Positions 35,379 to 44,402 of a stretch of DNA of 64,000 nt are shown here, in pieces. The notes below the pieces were generated by a model. That model was not told the origin of the DNA. It worked only from the letters and a program-made list of their open reading frames with translations, and did no database searches. The position numbers and the translations under genes are program-made. Every line of letters starts with the position of its first letter. Positions within the stretch are counted from its first letter, which is position 1. The DNA lies in contig CAZTBB010000005.1 in the NCBI GenBank assembly GCA_964611755.1, positions 1-64,000 on the forward strand. Reading direction: 5' to 3'. The DNA is from CAZTBB01 sp964611755 (GTDB lineage Bacteria > Pseudomonadota > Alphaproteobacteria > Micavibrionales > Micavibrionaceae).

Positions 35379-35686
35379 TGTGGCTGCTGATCTTTGCAAT
35401 AAATATCTCTTAAAGCCTTGATGATGTAGTGGGCTTCGTCGGATTTAATGGAGTAATAAATGGTTTGGGCATCGCGGCGTGTTTTTACGATGCCATCGCG
35501 TCTTAAACGTCCCAGATGTTGTGATAAAGCGGATTGGCTCAGGCCAACTATTTTTTCAAGTTCACCGACGTTTTTTTCACCATCATAAATTGAGCAAATA
35601 ATATGCAGTCTTTTTTCATTGGATAGGGATTTGAGCAGCAGAGCTGCTTTTTCCACATTTTCCTGAACGTAACTTATATCTTCCAT
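35375..35686 (-). CDS. ArsR-family regulator, BigR/SqrR-like persulfide sensor candidate
   Basis: The 103-aa winged-helix protein has the ArsR recognition helix LSQSALSQHLGRLRRDGIV and a beta-wing TRRDAQTIYYSI. Only two Cys are present, Cys31 (HIICSI) and Cys97 (DIYCKD), 66 residues apart. BigR (Cys42/Cys108) and SqrR (Cys41/Cys107) sense reactive sulfur with Cys pairs of the same spacing. The classical ArsR metal site ELCVCDL is absent. No sulfide-oxidation gene is adjacent. The BigR assignment is inference from Cys spacing and recalled family sequence. Confidence 0.85.
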   Translation of the reverse strand: MEDISYVQENVEKAALLLKSLSNEKRLHIICSIYDGEKNVGELEKIVGLSQSALSQHLGRLRRDGIVKTRRDAQTIYYSIKSDEAHYIIKALRDIYCKDQQPH

Positions 35687-35714
35687 TTTTAAAATCGCGG
35701 CACAATTGTAAAAT

Positions 35715-35829
35715 AAAACAATGCCTTATAATGTTCTGAGCAATTTAAACACCAATATTTGTAATATAAAAACTCAAATAAAATTTATTTATATAATAAT
35801 ATTTCAATAAAATGGCAGGGCATTGTTTT
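35715..35829. repeat. 11-bp inverted repeat enclosing an AT-rich stretch
   Basis: AAAACAATGCC at 35715-35725 and its exact complement GGCATTGTTTT at 35819-35829 flank about 93 bases of very AT-rich DNA between the divergent ArsR-type and gmk genes. The right arm is followed by TTTTTCCCCCCC. It may be paired operator sites or part of a long stem-loop. It is too short for a transposon with a visible gene. Confidence 0.5.
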
Positions 35830-35955
35830 TCCCCCCCACTATCGTCAGGATAGCAAATAATTTCTAAAATGAAAATATCTAAGAGGGATAAAGCTTGCAA
35901 AAATTATCGTTTAACCTAATCTTGAGGGGCACGATAAAATCATAAAGAGGCATAT

Positions 35956-36597
35956 ATGAATAATTTATCGCGACGCGGCCTAATGTATATCATGTCATCA
36001 CCGTCCGGAGCCGGAAAGACAACCATCACACGAGCTTTGCTCAAAAATAATCCGGATGTCACTATTTCGATTTCTGCAACCACTAGAGAAAGGCGCGCAG
36101 GAGAGGTGCACGGGCAGGATTATTTCTTCGTCAGCCACGACCAGTTTCGGGAAATGGTGGATAATGGTGACATGTTGGAACATGCAAAAGTGTTTGATAA
36201 TTACTATGGAACACCAAAACAGCCTGTTGAAGAAGCGCTTGCGAGCGGCAAAGACGTGCTTTTTGACATTGATTGGCAGGGCACGCAGCAACTCACCCAA
36301 ATTGTAGAAGAAGATTTGGTACGCGTCTTTATACTCCCGCCATCACGTGAAGTTCTGGAGAAACGCTTGCGTAATCGCTCCCGCGATACGCGTGAGACGG
36401 AAGAGCAAATTCGCAGCCGCATGGAAAAGGCCTCGGCGGAGATTTCGCATTGGGCCGAGTATGATTACGTGATTATCAATAAGGATATTGATGAGGCGAT
36501 CGATCAGGCGCAGTTGATTTTGGATGCGGAGCGTACAAAGCGCAGGCGTGTTAAAGGGCTGTCCGATTTTGTGCGTGGCCTGATGTCGGGGCTTTAA
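35956..36597 (+). CDS. gmk: Guanylate kinase
   Basis: The 213-aa enzyme converts GMP to GDP. It shows the P-loop SPSGAGKTT, the GMP-binding TTRERRAGEVHGQDYFFV region and the lid RNRSRDTRETEEQIRSR. AGAGG precedes the ATG at good distance. It converges with rsmA, with overlapping stop codons. The length is standard. Confidence 0.97.
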   Translation: MNNLSRRGLMYIMSSPSGAGKTTITRALLKNNPDVTISISATTRERRAGEVHGQDYFFVSHDQFREMVDNGDMLEHAKVFDNYYGTPKQPVEEALASGKDVLFDIDWQGTQQLTQIVEEDLVRVFILPPSREVLEKRLRNRSRDTRETEEQIRSRMEKASAEISHWAEYDYVIINKDIDEAIDQAQLILDAERTKRRRVKGLSDFVRGLMSGL

Positions 36598-37460
36598 TGT
36601 CCCTCTTGTGCCGCATGACGGGCAATATCAATAAATTTTTCTATTGTTAAATTTTCTGCACGCAATGTCGGATCGATGGAGCAGGCCGTATAAGAGTTTT
36701 CAAAATCCTTGAGGGAGGAGCGGATCATTTTTCGGCGTTGCCCGAAGGCTGCGGCGGTTACGTTCTCGAGCACGTCAAAAGGAATGTCATCAAATACAAT
36801 GCCCTGTCTTGGCTTTAATTGTACAATCGAGGATGAGACTTTGGGGGCAGGGGTAAAAGCGCCCGGTGGTAAATCAAACAGTTTTTTGCATGTGCATAAC
36901 CACTGTGCCAATACAGATAGGCGCCCATAATTTTTACTGCCCGGTTTGGCTGTAATGCGTTCGGCCACTTCTTTTTGAAACATCAATGTCATTGATGAAA
37001 AACTAAGGGGATCGGTATGAATGTTTTTTAGCCATGAAATCAGAAGCGGCGTCGCAATATTATAGGGCAGGTTGGCAATGATGGCACGCGGTGCGGGTGC
37101 CAATGCCAGTAAATCAGTATTCAGCGCGTCTGTTTCTATGATCTCAAGCCTATTATCAGCCGGGCCGTTATTCACGGCTTGTTTTAAATCTTGCATGGCT
37201 TTGACAGCACGGTGATCAAGCTCGAGAGCGATAACTTTCTTCGCATCGCTTTCTAAAATGGCTCTGGTCAGGCCGCCAGGGCCCGGACCAATTTCAAAAA
37301 CATGATGGCCTGACAAATCGGGGCAATGGCGTAAAATTTTGCGGGTGATATTCAGATCGAGCAAGAAGTTCTGGCCGAGTGATTTTTCTGCGCGCAGATC
37401 ATGCTGCGCTATGACATCCCGTAAGGGCGGTAATGTATCGGCATTAAACACGGTCTTCAA
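36594..37460 (-). CDS. rsmA: 16S rRNA dimethyladenosine transferase RsmA/KsgA
   Basis: The 288-aa enzyme dimethylates the two adjacent adenines near the 16S rRNA 3' end. Present are the SAM-binding EIGPGPGGLT, the catalytic NLPYNI motif and the C-terminal rRNA-binding domain with PGAFTPAPKVSS and FGQRRKMIRSSL. Its start overlaps the end of surA by 17 bp. In many proteobacteria pdxA lies between surA and rsmA, but it is missing here. Confidence 0.96.
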   Translation of the reverse strand: MKTVFNADTLPPLRDVIAQHDLRAEKSLGQNFLLDLNITRKILRHCPDLSGHHVFEIGPGPGGLTRAILESDAKKVIALELDHRAVKAMQDLKQAVNNGPADNRLEIIETDALNTDLLALAPAPRAIIANLPYNIATPLLISWLKNIHTDPLSFSSMTLMFQKEVAERITAKPGSKNYGRLSVLAQWLCTCKKLFDLPPGAFTPAPKVSSSIVQLKPRQGIVFDDIPFDVLENVTAAAFGQRRKMIRSSLKDFENSYTACSIDPTLRAENLTIEKFIDIARHAAQEGH

Positions 37461-38391
37461 TAAAGGCCGAGGTTTTAAGATCCATCAAGTAACGTTTTTG
37501 GATACGGTCCAGTCGTTCCAAGCCAACATTCTGACGGATCTGCGCTTCACTTGGGACGCTCTCTTCATTGAAGTTTCGCTTATCGCGCATCAAAATCAGG
37601 TGGTATCCCGATGATGTTTTGATCGGCTTGCTGAGTTCCATTTTACCAAGAGAAGGAAGGAGTTTGTCTATTTCCGGATCAAGTTGGCCTTCTCTGACCC
37701 AGCCCAGTGAGCCACCTTTATCGGCGCCTGCGGCTTCGGAAAATTGTTGGGCGATAGATGAAAACGGGCGTCCTTCGCGGATTTGTTTGGAAAACCCATT
37801 CATCAATTGGCGGACTTCATTGTCTTGTCTGACCCCATCGACGGGAAGAAAAATCTCGGCGAGCAAATACTCGGTTTTCCCAATAGCCGATTCAATTTGC
37901 TCTTTGCGTGCCATGACATCTGTATCCGTGATGACAATTTTGGGACGCATTTCTTTTTGTATTACTTTTGACCATGCTATTTCCGATTTGATTTGGCGGT
38001 GCAGAGTGGCCGGGTTAATTTTACGCGCCTTTAAAAGTTCGGAAAATTGCTTGGAGGATAATTTATTCCGTCCGGCGATACGGGCAAAGCCGCCTTCAAT
38101 TTCCTCGTCGCTAACCTCGAGGCCAAGGCGTTCGGCCTCTTGTATTTTGAGTTGCTCTTCAATCAATGTACGCACAACTTGTGGGCGAATTTTTTCGCGC
38201 AGATCTTTTGTATTCGGCAGTTGGGATGATTGAATCAACATTTTCATGCGATCTTGGATATCAGATGATGAGATGGCTTCACTATTCACAATAACCGCAA
38301 TATTCTCACTCATTGCTTTGGGCTGTGATAAGGGCACAAGGCACGCAATAAATACAAGGAAGAGTAAAGACGATACAAAACGGTTCATCAT
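37444..38391 (-). CDS. surA: SurA-like periplasmic chaperone/peptidyl-prolyl isomerase
   Basis: The 315-aa protein has a signal peptide (about residues 1-26), a SurA N-terminal helical domain with VNSEAISSSDIQDR, and one parvulin domain (about 165-275) with GGSLGWVREGQLDPE and SGYHLILMRDKR. SurA folds outer-membrane proteins. E. coli SurA has two parvulin domains; one is common in alphaproteobacteria. It overlaps rsmA, and the usual upstream lptD is absent, replaced by an NDUFA9-like gene. Confidence 0.92.
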   Translation of the reverse strand: MMNRFVSSLLFLVFIACLVPLSQPKAMSENIAVIVNSEAISSSDIQDRMKMLIQSSQLPNTKDLREKIRPQVVRTLIEEQLKIQEAERLGLEVSDEEIEGGFARIAGRNKLSSKQFSELLKARKINPATLHRQIKSEIAWSKVIQKEMRPKIVITDTDVMARKEQIESAIGKTEYLLAEIFLPVDGVRQDNEVRQLMNGFSKQIREGRPFSSIAQQFSEAAGADKGGSLGWVREGQLDPEIDKLLPSLGKMELSKPIKTSSGYHLILMRDKRNFNEESVPSEAQIRQNVGLERLDRIQKRYLMDLKTSAFIEDRV

Positions 38392-38430
38392 GATTTTAAA
38401 CCCTAGTTAAAAAACTAACTGTTAGTGACT

Positions 38431-39396
38431 TCAAGCGGCGTTGGCTGCTCCAAAGCGCCCGCCAGGCCGATATTGCACCAGATAATGGGGCAATACAAGA
38501 CTTAATGATGTGGGGGCGATCTCCAGATCATCAAGCGTTAGAGCATTTTTTTGAACAATGTTGTCATGCTTTAATGATTCAACCTGATCCATTGTTAATA
38601 ACGGCTTGGGCAGCAGGCTTAAGAAAGCGGCCTGGATTTTAGCGGCAAAAAACGGCAAGGGTATAAGCGGGCGAGAAAAGCCAATTTGGTCAAAAAGAAG
38701 CTCATAAATCTCTTTGAATGAGAGGGTCTCGGGGCCGCCAAGCTCAAAGATTTGTCCCTGAACATTTTCAGCCTTTTGTCCATCCAAAGAGATGGCCTTG
38801 ATGGCCGCATCGGCAACATCACCCACAAACACAGGTTGGAATTGTGTCCGGCCGCCACCTATCAAAGGAAGGGCTGGCAGAATTTGAGCCATGCGTGCAA
38901 ACATATTGAAGAAGTTGTCATTCTCACCAAAGACAATGGAAGGCCTCAGAATGGTTGCCGTTTTATAATTTTTTAAAACGGCTTTTTCACCCTCAAATTT
39001 TGATTTGGCATATTTTGATGAGGATTGATCAACACCAAGCGCGGAAATATGAACAAAGCGCTCGGCCTTGGCTTTTTGGGCGGCCTTAGCAATGGAGGCA
39101 GGCAGATCCGTGTGAATTTTGGCAAAATCGCCTTTTTTCTTTTCATACAAAATGCCAACGCAGTTAATGACAATATCGCATCCCTTAACGACATCATTGA
39201 CGGCCTTGGGGGAATAATCACAAGGAACCGGAACAACTTGGCCAACGGCACCTGCAGGCTTAAGGAAATAGGCGCGCTCCGGAATGCGGCTGGCGACTTT
39301 GATCTGATAACCGAGGCGTGCCAATTCCCTGACGATTTGTGTTCCTATAAATCCCGAGCCACCAAAAATACACGCTGTTTTATTTTGCACTGTCAT
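38431..39396 (-). CDS. NDUFA9-like NAD(P)-binding epimerase-type protein
   Basis: I start at the ATG at 39396 (MTVQNKTACIFG); the frame extends further only to a TTG. The 321-aa protein has the glycine motif FGGSGFIG, the INCVGILYE segment, SKFEGEKAVL and LRPSIVFGE. It matches the atypical SDR group of complex I subunit NDUFA9, which binds NADPH structurally and is common in alphaproteobacteria. Its role may be quinone- or complex I-related. The usual catalytic Tyr-Lys pair is altered (KYAKSKFE keeps Y-x3-K). Confidence 0.88.
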   Translation of the reverse strand: MTVQNKTACIFGGSGFIGTQIVRELARLGYQIKVASRIPERAYFLKPAGAVGQVVPVPCDYSPKAVNDVVKGCDIVINCVGILYEKKKGDFAKIHTDLPASIAKAAQKAKAERFVHISALGVDQSSSKYAKSKFEGEKAVLKNYKTATILRPSIVFGENDNFFNMFARMAQILPALPLIGGGRTQFQPVFVGDVADAAIKAISLDGQKAENVQGQIFELGGPETLSFKEIYELLFDQIGFSRPLIPLPFFAAKIQAAFLSLLPKPLLTMDQVESLKHDNIVQKNALTLDDLEIAPTSLSLVLPHYLVQYRPGGRFGAANAA

Positions 39397-39539
39397 ATTA
39401 TGTATCAAGCCTATTTGTAATCTGTTTTCAGTTTTTTTTAATTTTTTTCAATATGGCGCTCTTAGCATAAGAAGTCTAGAGCCATCACTAGCTTAAAATC
39501 TTATGTAACAAATGCAAGTCTGCATACGAATGAGAGAGT

Positions 39540-40283
39540 ATGATAAAACATATTGTGTATTTTATTGGCATTGGCGGCCTTTTGATATTTTGGGGGCAAA
39601 CATTGCATGCCTACTTTGGCGGTTTTAATGCGGATGAGGATATAAAACAGCCCGTAGTGGTGGAGTTATTTACCTCACAATCTTGTTCATCATGCCCGCC
39701 TGCGGATCGATTTTTGAATGAACTGGCCGATCATAAAGATGTGATCGCGCTTGGGTTTCATGTGACCTATTGGAATCACTTGCACTGGAAAGATACGCTC
39801 AGCCGCGAATTTTCAACCGCACGCCAGCGCGCTTATAATAATGCTCTGCGCACTGGCCGTGTTTATACGCCGCAAATGATTATCAATGGCCATGATGAAT
39901 TTGTGGGATCACAGCGCGGGCGCGCCGGTGATGTGATCCGTCAAACCCATGATATTCTTCCTCTATCAATTACCCGTTCAGGCGAACAGGCATTCGAAGT
40001 ACAATTGCCAAAAACAAAGCCCGGGCAATATCGCCTGTGGTTATTTGGAACCAAAACCGCGCATCAAGAATCTATCCGTGCCGGAGAAAATAGAGGCCGC
40101 ACGGTATCTTATGCGCATGCGGTTCTCTCAGAATTGAGTCTCGATGCCTGGCAGGGGCAACGCCTGATCCGAAGTGTCGAGCTGCCGGAGGATTTTGAGG
40201 GAGATACACTCACCATATTGGCGCAATCGGCAGATGGATACGGTGATATTATCGCCGCGGGCCGTATTGCACGCCTGCCATAA
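39540..40283 (+). CDS. DUF1223 thioredoxin-fold exported protein
   Basis: The 247-aa protein has an N-terminal membrane/signal helix (about residues 5-22) and the DUF1223 core. This begins VVELFTSQSCSSCPPADR, where a CSSC sits at the thioredoxin-like active-site position, then HVTYWNHLHWKD and VYTPQMIINGHDEF. DUF1223 proteins are exported or anchored, with an unclear redox role. A GAGAG sequence lies just before the ATG, slightly too close. The gene stands alone. Confidence 0.85.
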   Translation: MIKHIVYFIGIGGLLIFWGQTLHAYFGGFNADEDIKQPVVVELFTSQSCSSCPPADRFLNELADHKDVIALGFHVTYWNHLHWKDTLSREFSTARQRAYNNALRTGRVYTPQMIINGHDEFVGSQRGRAGDVIRQTHDILPLSITRSGEQAFEVQLPKTKPGQYRLWLFGTKTAHQESIRAGENRGRTVSYAHAVLSELSLDAWQGQRLIRSVELPEDFEGDTLTILAQSADGYGDIIAAGRIARLP

Positions 40284-40370
40284 GAGCGCAGATTTTTATT
40301 TTCTTGCAAAAGTTTCTGTGACCTATTACTGATATTTTCATATTGCAATCACAAGGAGCGAGGCAGCCAC

Positions 40371-40964
40371 GTGCCGGACGCCAAAAATTATACGGATCAT
40401 GCCGCAATCAGAGAGTATAGCTCTGATGAATTTGATGCCTTTATCAATGTTGGCGCCGATTTTATGAAGGCGGCCACATTGACGCGTTTGCCTCAGGTTA
40501 AATCCGTTCTCAAACAAGCCTATGATCAAGTCTATGACGCCATCGATAATCCCGAGGGGTATGTCACGTGTTGGGATTTTTCTGATCCGGATAAAATTAT
40601 CGTCGATGGCATGTATGAATTTTTAGATGATGTTGAATTTGATTTAATGTTAATGGCGCGTATGTATCACAAAATGACCGGCACGGATAAAATCTCTGTC
40701 ATGTTGAGTAAACGCCTCGATTTGCCGCTACATCGTGACGATCATGATGTGCTGAATGCAACATGGGGCGGCGGCGCTACGGTTGTTCCAACCAATGACG
40801 GTGATTTTCAACCGGATGAGGGGGATTTCCTCTGGATGAAGGCAGGAACAGCACATAAAAGCGCCAAGGATTTGGCAAGCGATGCAAAAAAGCTCAGCGT
40901 GATTGCTTATCCGATGGGTGATGATGATTTTGAAGCCTTCCATCAAGAGGCCTCTTTGCATTAA
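40371..40964 (+). CDS. Cupin-like protein, possibly DUF1826-related
   Basis: It starts with GTG after AAGGAG. The 197-aa protein has no signal peptide. The C-terminal half (about residues 115-190) has HRDDH, then ATWGGGATVVP, GDFLWMKAGTAHKS and LSVIAYPM. This His-x-Asp pair and a distant His look like a cupin-type metal site and resemble DUF1826 in order. The function is unknown. The stop codon is shared in part with the convergent uvrD gene. Confidence 0.65.
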   Translation: MPDAKNYTDHAAIREYSSDEFDAFINVGADFMKAATLTRLPQVKSVLKQAYDQVYDAIDNPEGYVTCWDFSDPDKIIVDGMYEFLDDVEFDLMLMARMYHKMTGTDKISVMLSKRLDLPLHRDDHDVLNATWGGGATVVPTNDGDFQPDEGDFLWMKAGTAHKSAKDLASDAKKLSVIAYPMGDDDFEAFHQEASLH

Positions 40965-43156
40965 TGCTTTTCAACAAAGCTATCCATCACGCGTTTTTTG
41001 CCTGAGGTATCGAAATTAATGTCGAGTTTGTGACCATCAATATTGATGATAATCCCATAGCCGAATTTGTCATGAAACACTTTATCGCCGCGGGCAAAAA
41101 CTTCGCCGTTATCGGATTGCACTTTGCGGTCATGGATTTGACGGCGCGGAGCGGAGGGCTGAAAGCCGGATGAGTCCCAATGTTGGGAGCGGCCGGGGGA
41201 GTAATTGCCCATCTCATTGCTGGTTTCAATATGCTCTTCCGGCAATTCATCAATAAAGCGCGATGGAATAGCGCTCACCATATTGCCGTACATGAAACGA
41301 TTCCCCGCATGCGAGATGTAAGCCTTTTTACGCGCGCGCGTAATGCCAACATAGGCAAGCCGCCGTTCTTCTTCGAGGCCTTTGAGGCCATTTTCATCCA
41401 TGGATCGCTGTGAGGGGAAGAGCCCTTCCTCCCAGCCGGGTAAGAAGACCGCATCAAATTCCAATCCTTTGGCACCATGCAATGTCATAATAGTGACATA
41501 TTCCCCGCCGGATTTATCTTGGTTTTCCAGCACGAGTGCGACATGTTCCAAAAACTCGGCCATGCTTTCAAACTCACTCATGCCGCTGACAAGCTCTTTC
41601 AGGTTTTCAATGCGCCCGGGTGCTTCGGGTGTTTTATCCAAGCGCCACATCTCGATATAGCCGCTTTCATCCAAAATCTGTGAGGCCAGCTCTCCATGGC
41701 TCATTGTATCAAGGAGCGAGCGCCAGCGCTCAAAATCATCGAGCAATTTCATCAGCGTAGCTTTGACCTTGGGGCGCAGCTCATCGGTCTGGGTCAGATC
41801 CATAATTGCATCGTGCAAAGAGATGCCTTTGGCACGGCCATAGGCATAAAGCGTGTTGACGGTGGCATCGCCAATACCGCGCTTGGGGGTGTTGATGATG
41901 CGCTCAAGCGCAAGATCATCAGCCTTTTGCACAACGATACGCATATAGGCAAGAGCATCACGAATTTCCATGCGCTCGTAAAAGCGCGGGCCGCCTATGA
42001 CTTTGTAGGGCACGCCAAGCTGGATAAAGCGCTCTTCAAATTCGCGCGTTTGAAATCCGGCACGGATTAGAACCGCCATTTCATTGAGCGACCATTGCTT
42101 GCGCTGAAGCTGTTCAATTTCTTCGCCGACCCAGCGCGCTTCCGCACCGCCATCCCATAGGCCATGGACCTGGACTTTGTCTCCATCTCCGGCCTCAGAC
42201 CAAAGTTCTTTGCCAAGCCGGTCTTCATTGTGGTGAATAACGGCGCCTGCGGCCTTGAGGATGTTGTTTGTCGAGCGGTAATTTTGTTCGAGGCGAATGA
42301 TGGTTGCACCCGGAAAGTCTTTTTCGAAGCGCAAAATGTTGCCAACTTCCGCGCCGCGCCAGCCGTAAATGGATTGGTCGTCATCCCCGACGCAGCAGAT
42401 ATTCTGGGACCCCTGCGCGAGAAGGCGTAGCCACATATATTGGGCGACATTGGTATCCTGATATTCATCCACCATAATATAGCGATAGCGGCGGTGATAA
42501 TCCTCCAGAACAGATGCATTGGCCGGGTCTTTGAGAATCGTGATCATATGCAAGAGCAGGTCACCAAAATCACAGGCGTTAACTGCACGCAGGCGCTCTT
42601 GATAAAGGCGGTAGAGCACAGGCATTTTTCCATCGGCCACATCACCGGCATCATCATGCCCGATATTCTCGGGTGTGAGGCCGCGATCTTTCCAGCGATC
42701 AATAAAATGGATCATCGCCTTGGGCACCCATTTCTTGGTGTCGATATTATTGGCTTCCATTAATTGTTTGAGCAAACGTACCTGATCATCGGGATCAAGG
42801 ATGGTGAAGTTTGATCCAAGCCCGACAAGATCCGCATGACGGCGCAGCATTTTTGCGGCCAGTGAATGGAAAGTGCCAAGCGACCAGCCCTCAACGGGCG
42901 CTCCGTTCATAAGGCTGCTCACACGCTCTTTCATTTCCTGCGCGGCCTTGTTGGTAAAGGTGACCGCCAAAATCTGGGACGGGTATGCTTTGCCTGTATG
43001 CAGCAGGTGGGCAAGGCGCGTTGTCAGTACGCGGGTTTTTCCCGTGCCTGCGCCTGCCAAAACGAGTACTGGCCCATCCAAGGTTTCAATCGCCTGTTTT
43101 TGCGCAGGGTTTAAATTTTCAAGATAGGGAGGTATCTCGCTCATACTCATAGTCAT
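40961..43156 (-). CDS. uvrD: DNA helicase II UvrD/PcrA family
   Basis: This superfamily 1 DNA helicase acts in repair and replication restart. Motifs in order: LAGAGTGKT (I), VDEYQDTN (II), GDDDQSIYGWRGA (III), LEQNYRST (IV), TMHGAKGLEFDAVFLPG (V) and YVGITRARK (VI). The C-terminal tudor-like domain with GDKVFHDKFGYG is present, as in PcrA. I use the ATG at 43156; ATGs at 43150 and 43144 are possible, and the upstream extension starts with TTG. None has a good Shine-Dalgarno sequence. Confidence 0.95.
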   Translation of the reverse strand: MTMSMSEIPPYLENLNPAQKQAIETLDGPVLVLAGAGTGKTRVLTTRLAHLLHTGKAYPSQILAVTFTNKAAQEMKERVSSLMNGAPVEGWSLGTFHSLAAKMLRRHADLVGLGSNFTILDPDDQVRLLKQLMEANNIDTKKWVPKAMIHFIDRWKDRGLTPENIGHDDAGDVADGKMPVLYRLYQERLRAVNACDFGDLLLHMITILKDPANASVLEDYHRRYRYIMVDEYQDTNVAQYMWLRLLAQGSQNICCVGDDDQSIYGWRGAEVGNILRFEKDFPGATIIRLEQNYRSTNNILKAAGAVIHHNEDRLGKELWSEAGDGDKVQVHGLWDGGAEARWVGEEIEQLQRKQWSLNEMAVLIRAGFQTREFEERFIQLGVPYKVIGGPRFYERMEIRDALAYMRIVVQKADDLALERIINTPKRGIGDATVNTLYAYGRAKGISLHDAIMDLTQTDELRPKVKATLMKLLDDFERWRSLLDTMSHGELASQILDESGYIEMWRLDKTPEAPGRIENLKELVSGMSEFESMAEFLEHVALVLENQDKSGGEYVTIMTLHGAKGLEFDAVFLPGWEEGLFPSQRSMDENGLKGLEEERRLAYVGITRARKKAYISHAGNRFMYGNMVSAIPSRFIDELPEEHIETSNEMGNYSPGRSQHWDSSGFQPSAPRRQIHDRKVQSDNGEVFARGDKVFHDKFGYGIIINIDGHKLDINFDTSGKKRVMDSFVEKH

Positions 43157-43255
43157 TGCTGTGTTTCGCATGAGAGTTAATATGCTCTTTGCATCACAAA
43201 GAAACAAGGCTTTGGCCTTATTTAAGGGGGCTTTGCGTGGGGATTGTTTTACACC

Positions 43256-44305
43256 CTAAGAGGCTTTTGTAACGGCTGGCGCAGGTGCTTGGGCAACTTG
43301 GTTACGGCCATTATGCTTGGCCGTATAAAGCGCATTATCGGCGCGCTCGATTAAACCATCAAGGTTTTCCTGTTTAAAGAATTCGGCCACGCCTGCGGAT
43401 AATGTGATCTGGCCTAGCTTTTCACCGCTGGAGCGATTGACGACTTCTTTGTTGGCAACTGCAAGCCGGAGCTGGTCGGCGACTTTCATGCCGGCCTTGA
43501 TATCTGTGTTTGGAAGGATAAGGGCAAATTCCTCACCACCATAGCGGCAGGCCACATCACGACCCTTTACGCCATCAACAAGTGTTTTGGCCACAAGGCG
43601 CAAAACCTGGTCACCAACCTGGTGACCATAATTATCATTGAACTCCTTGAAGTGATCGATATCCATCATGATCAATGTAAAGATCTGATCCTCCGCGATG
43701 GATTCTTCAATAATATTAGTGATGTGCTGGTCAAAGGCTTTGCGATTCCCAAGGCCGGTAAGACCGTCTGTCACAGCCTCCTTTTTGACGATTTCCAGAT
43801 CGCGCTGCATCTCGACCATTGCTTGCGATGATTTCACCAATTCTTTTTCCAGTTCTTGGTTCTGGTTCATCATATCTTCGGTATCTTGCAAAATATTGGC
43901 CAGAACATCTTCAATATCGACTTCGCTCGGATTGCTCTTGAGCTGGCCGGACATGCCTTCGAGGCGAATATTATATTTATCGGCGGCGGTTTTTACGCTT
44001 GTAACGGCGCCGGATACGTCCTTGATTGTTTCCTGAATACGGTCACCCGCCTTTTGGACTTTTTCGTTACGCTGTTCATCGGATATAAAATCAAGATAGA
44101 GCTTTTCGCAGGCCTTCGCATCGATAGGTTTTTTCTTTTCTTCCAGCATTTGAACGGCACGGTTCAGCTCTGGGTTCTCTTGCGTGAAATACAAATACCA
44201 AAGTTCATAATATTCAGGAAGGGGCGGAATTTTCAGGTCTTTAATCTGTTTAAAGGCCTTCTTGGAAAGCTCTTCTGAATTGTTTTCTGTTTTTGTATAT
44301 TTCAC
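43256..44305 (-). CDS. GGDEF-domain diguanylate cyclase
   Basis: The 349-aa protein starts with GTG. Residues about 1-180 are a helical and coiled-coil region without membrane segments. The GGDEF domain (about 185-340) has DGLTGLGNRKAFD, the active site GGEEF in CRYGGEEFAL, and IDHFKEFND. The allosteric RxxD I-site is changed to KGRD, so product inhibition may be lost. The protein should make cyclic di-GMP in the cytosol. The signal sensed by the N-terminus is unknown. Confidence 0.93.
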   Translation of the reverse strand: MKYTKTENNSEELSKKAFKQIKDLKIPPLPEYYELWYLYFTQENPELNRAVQMLEEKKKPIDAKACEKLYLDFISDEQRNEKVQKAGDRIQETIKDVSGAVTSVKTAADKYNIRLEGMSGQLKSNPSEVDIEDVLANILQDTEDMMNQNQELEKELVKSSQAMVEMQRDLEIVKKEAVTDGLTGLGNRKAFDQHITNIIEESIAEDQIFTLIMMDIDHFKEFNDNYGHQVGDQVLRLVAKTLVDGVKGRDVACRYGGEEFALILPNTDIKAGMKVADQLRLAVANKEVVNRSSGEKLGQITLSAGVAEFFKQENLDGLIERADNALYTAKHNGRNQVAQAPAPAVTKAS

Positions 44306-44402
44306 TTTTAAAAGACCTAAATTAGATTCAAGAATATTCTCATATTATAGAATATAGAATGAAAAGACGTTTACTTCTATAACTCTTGCATAAATTTCTT
44401 GT

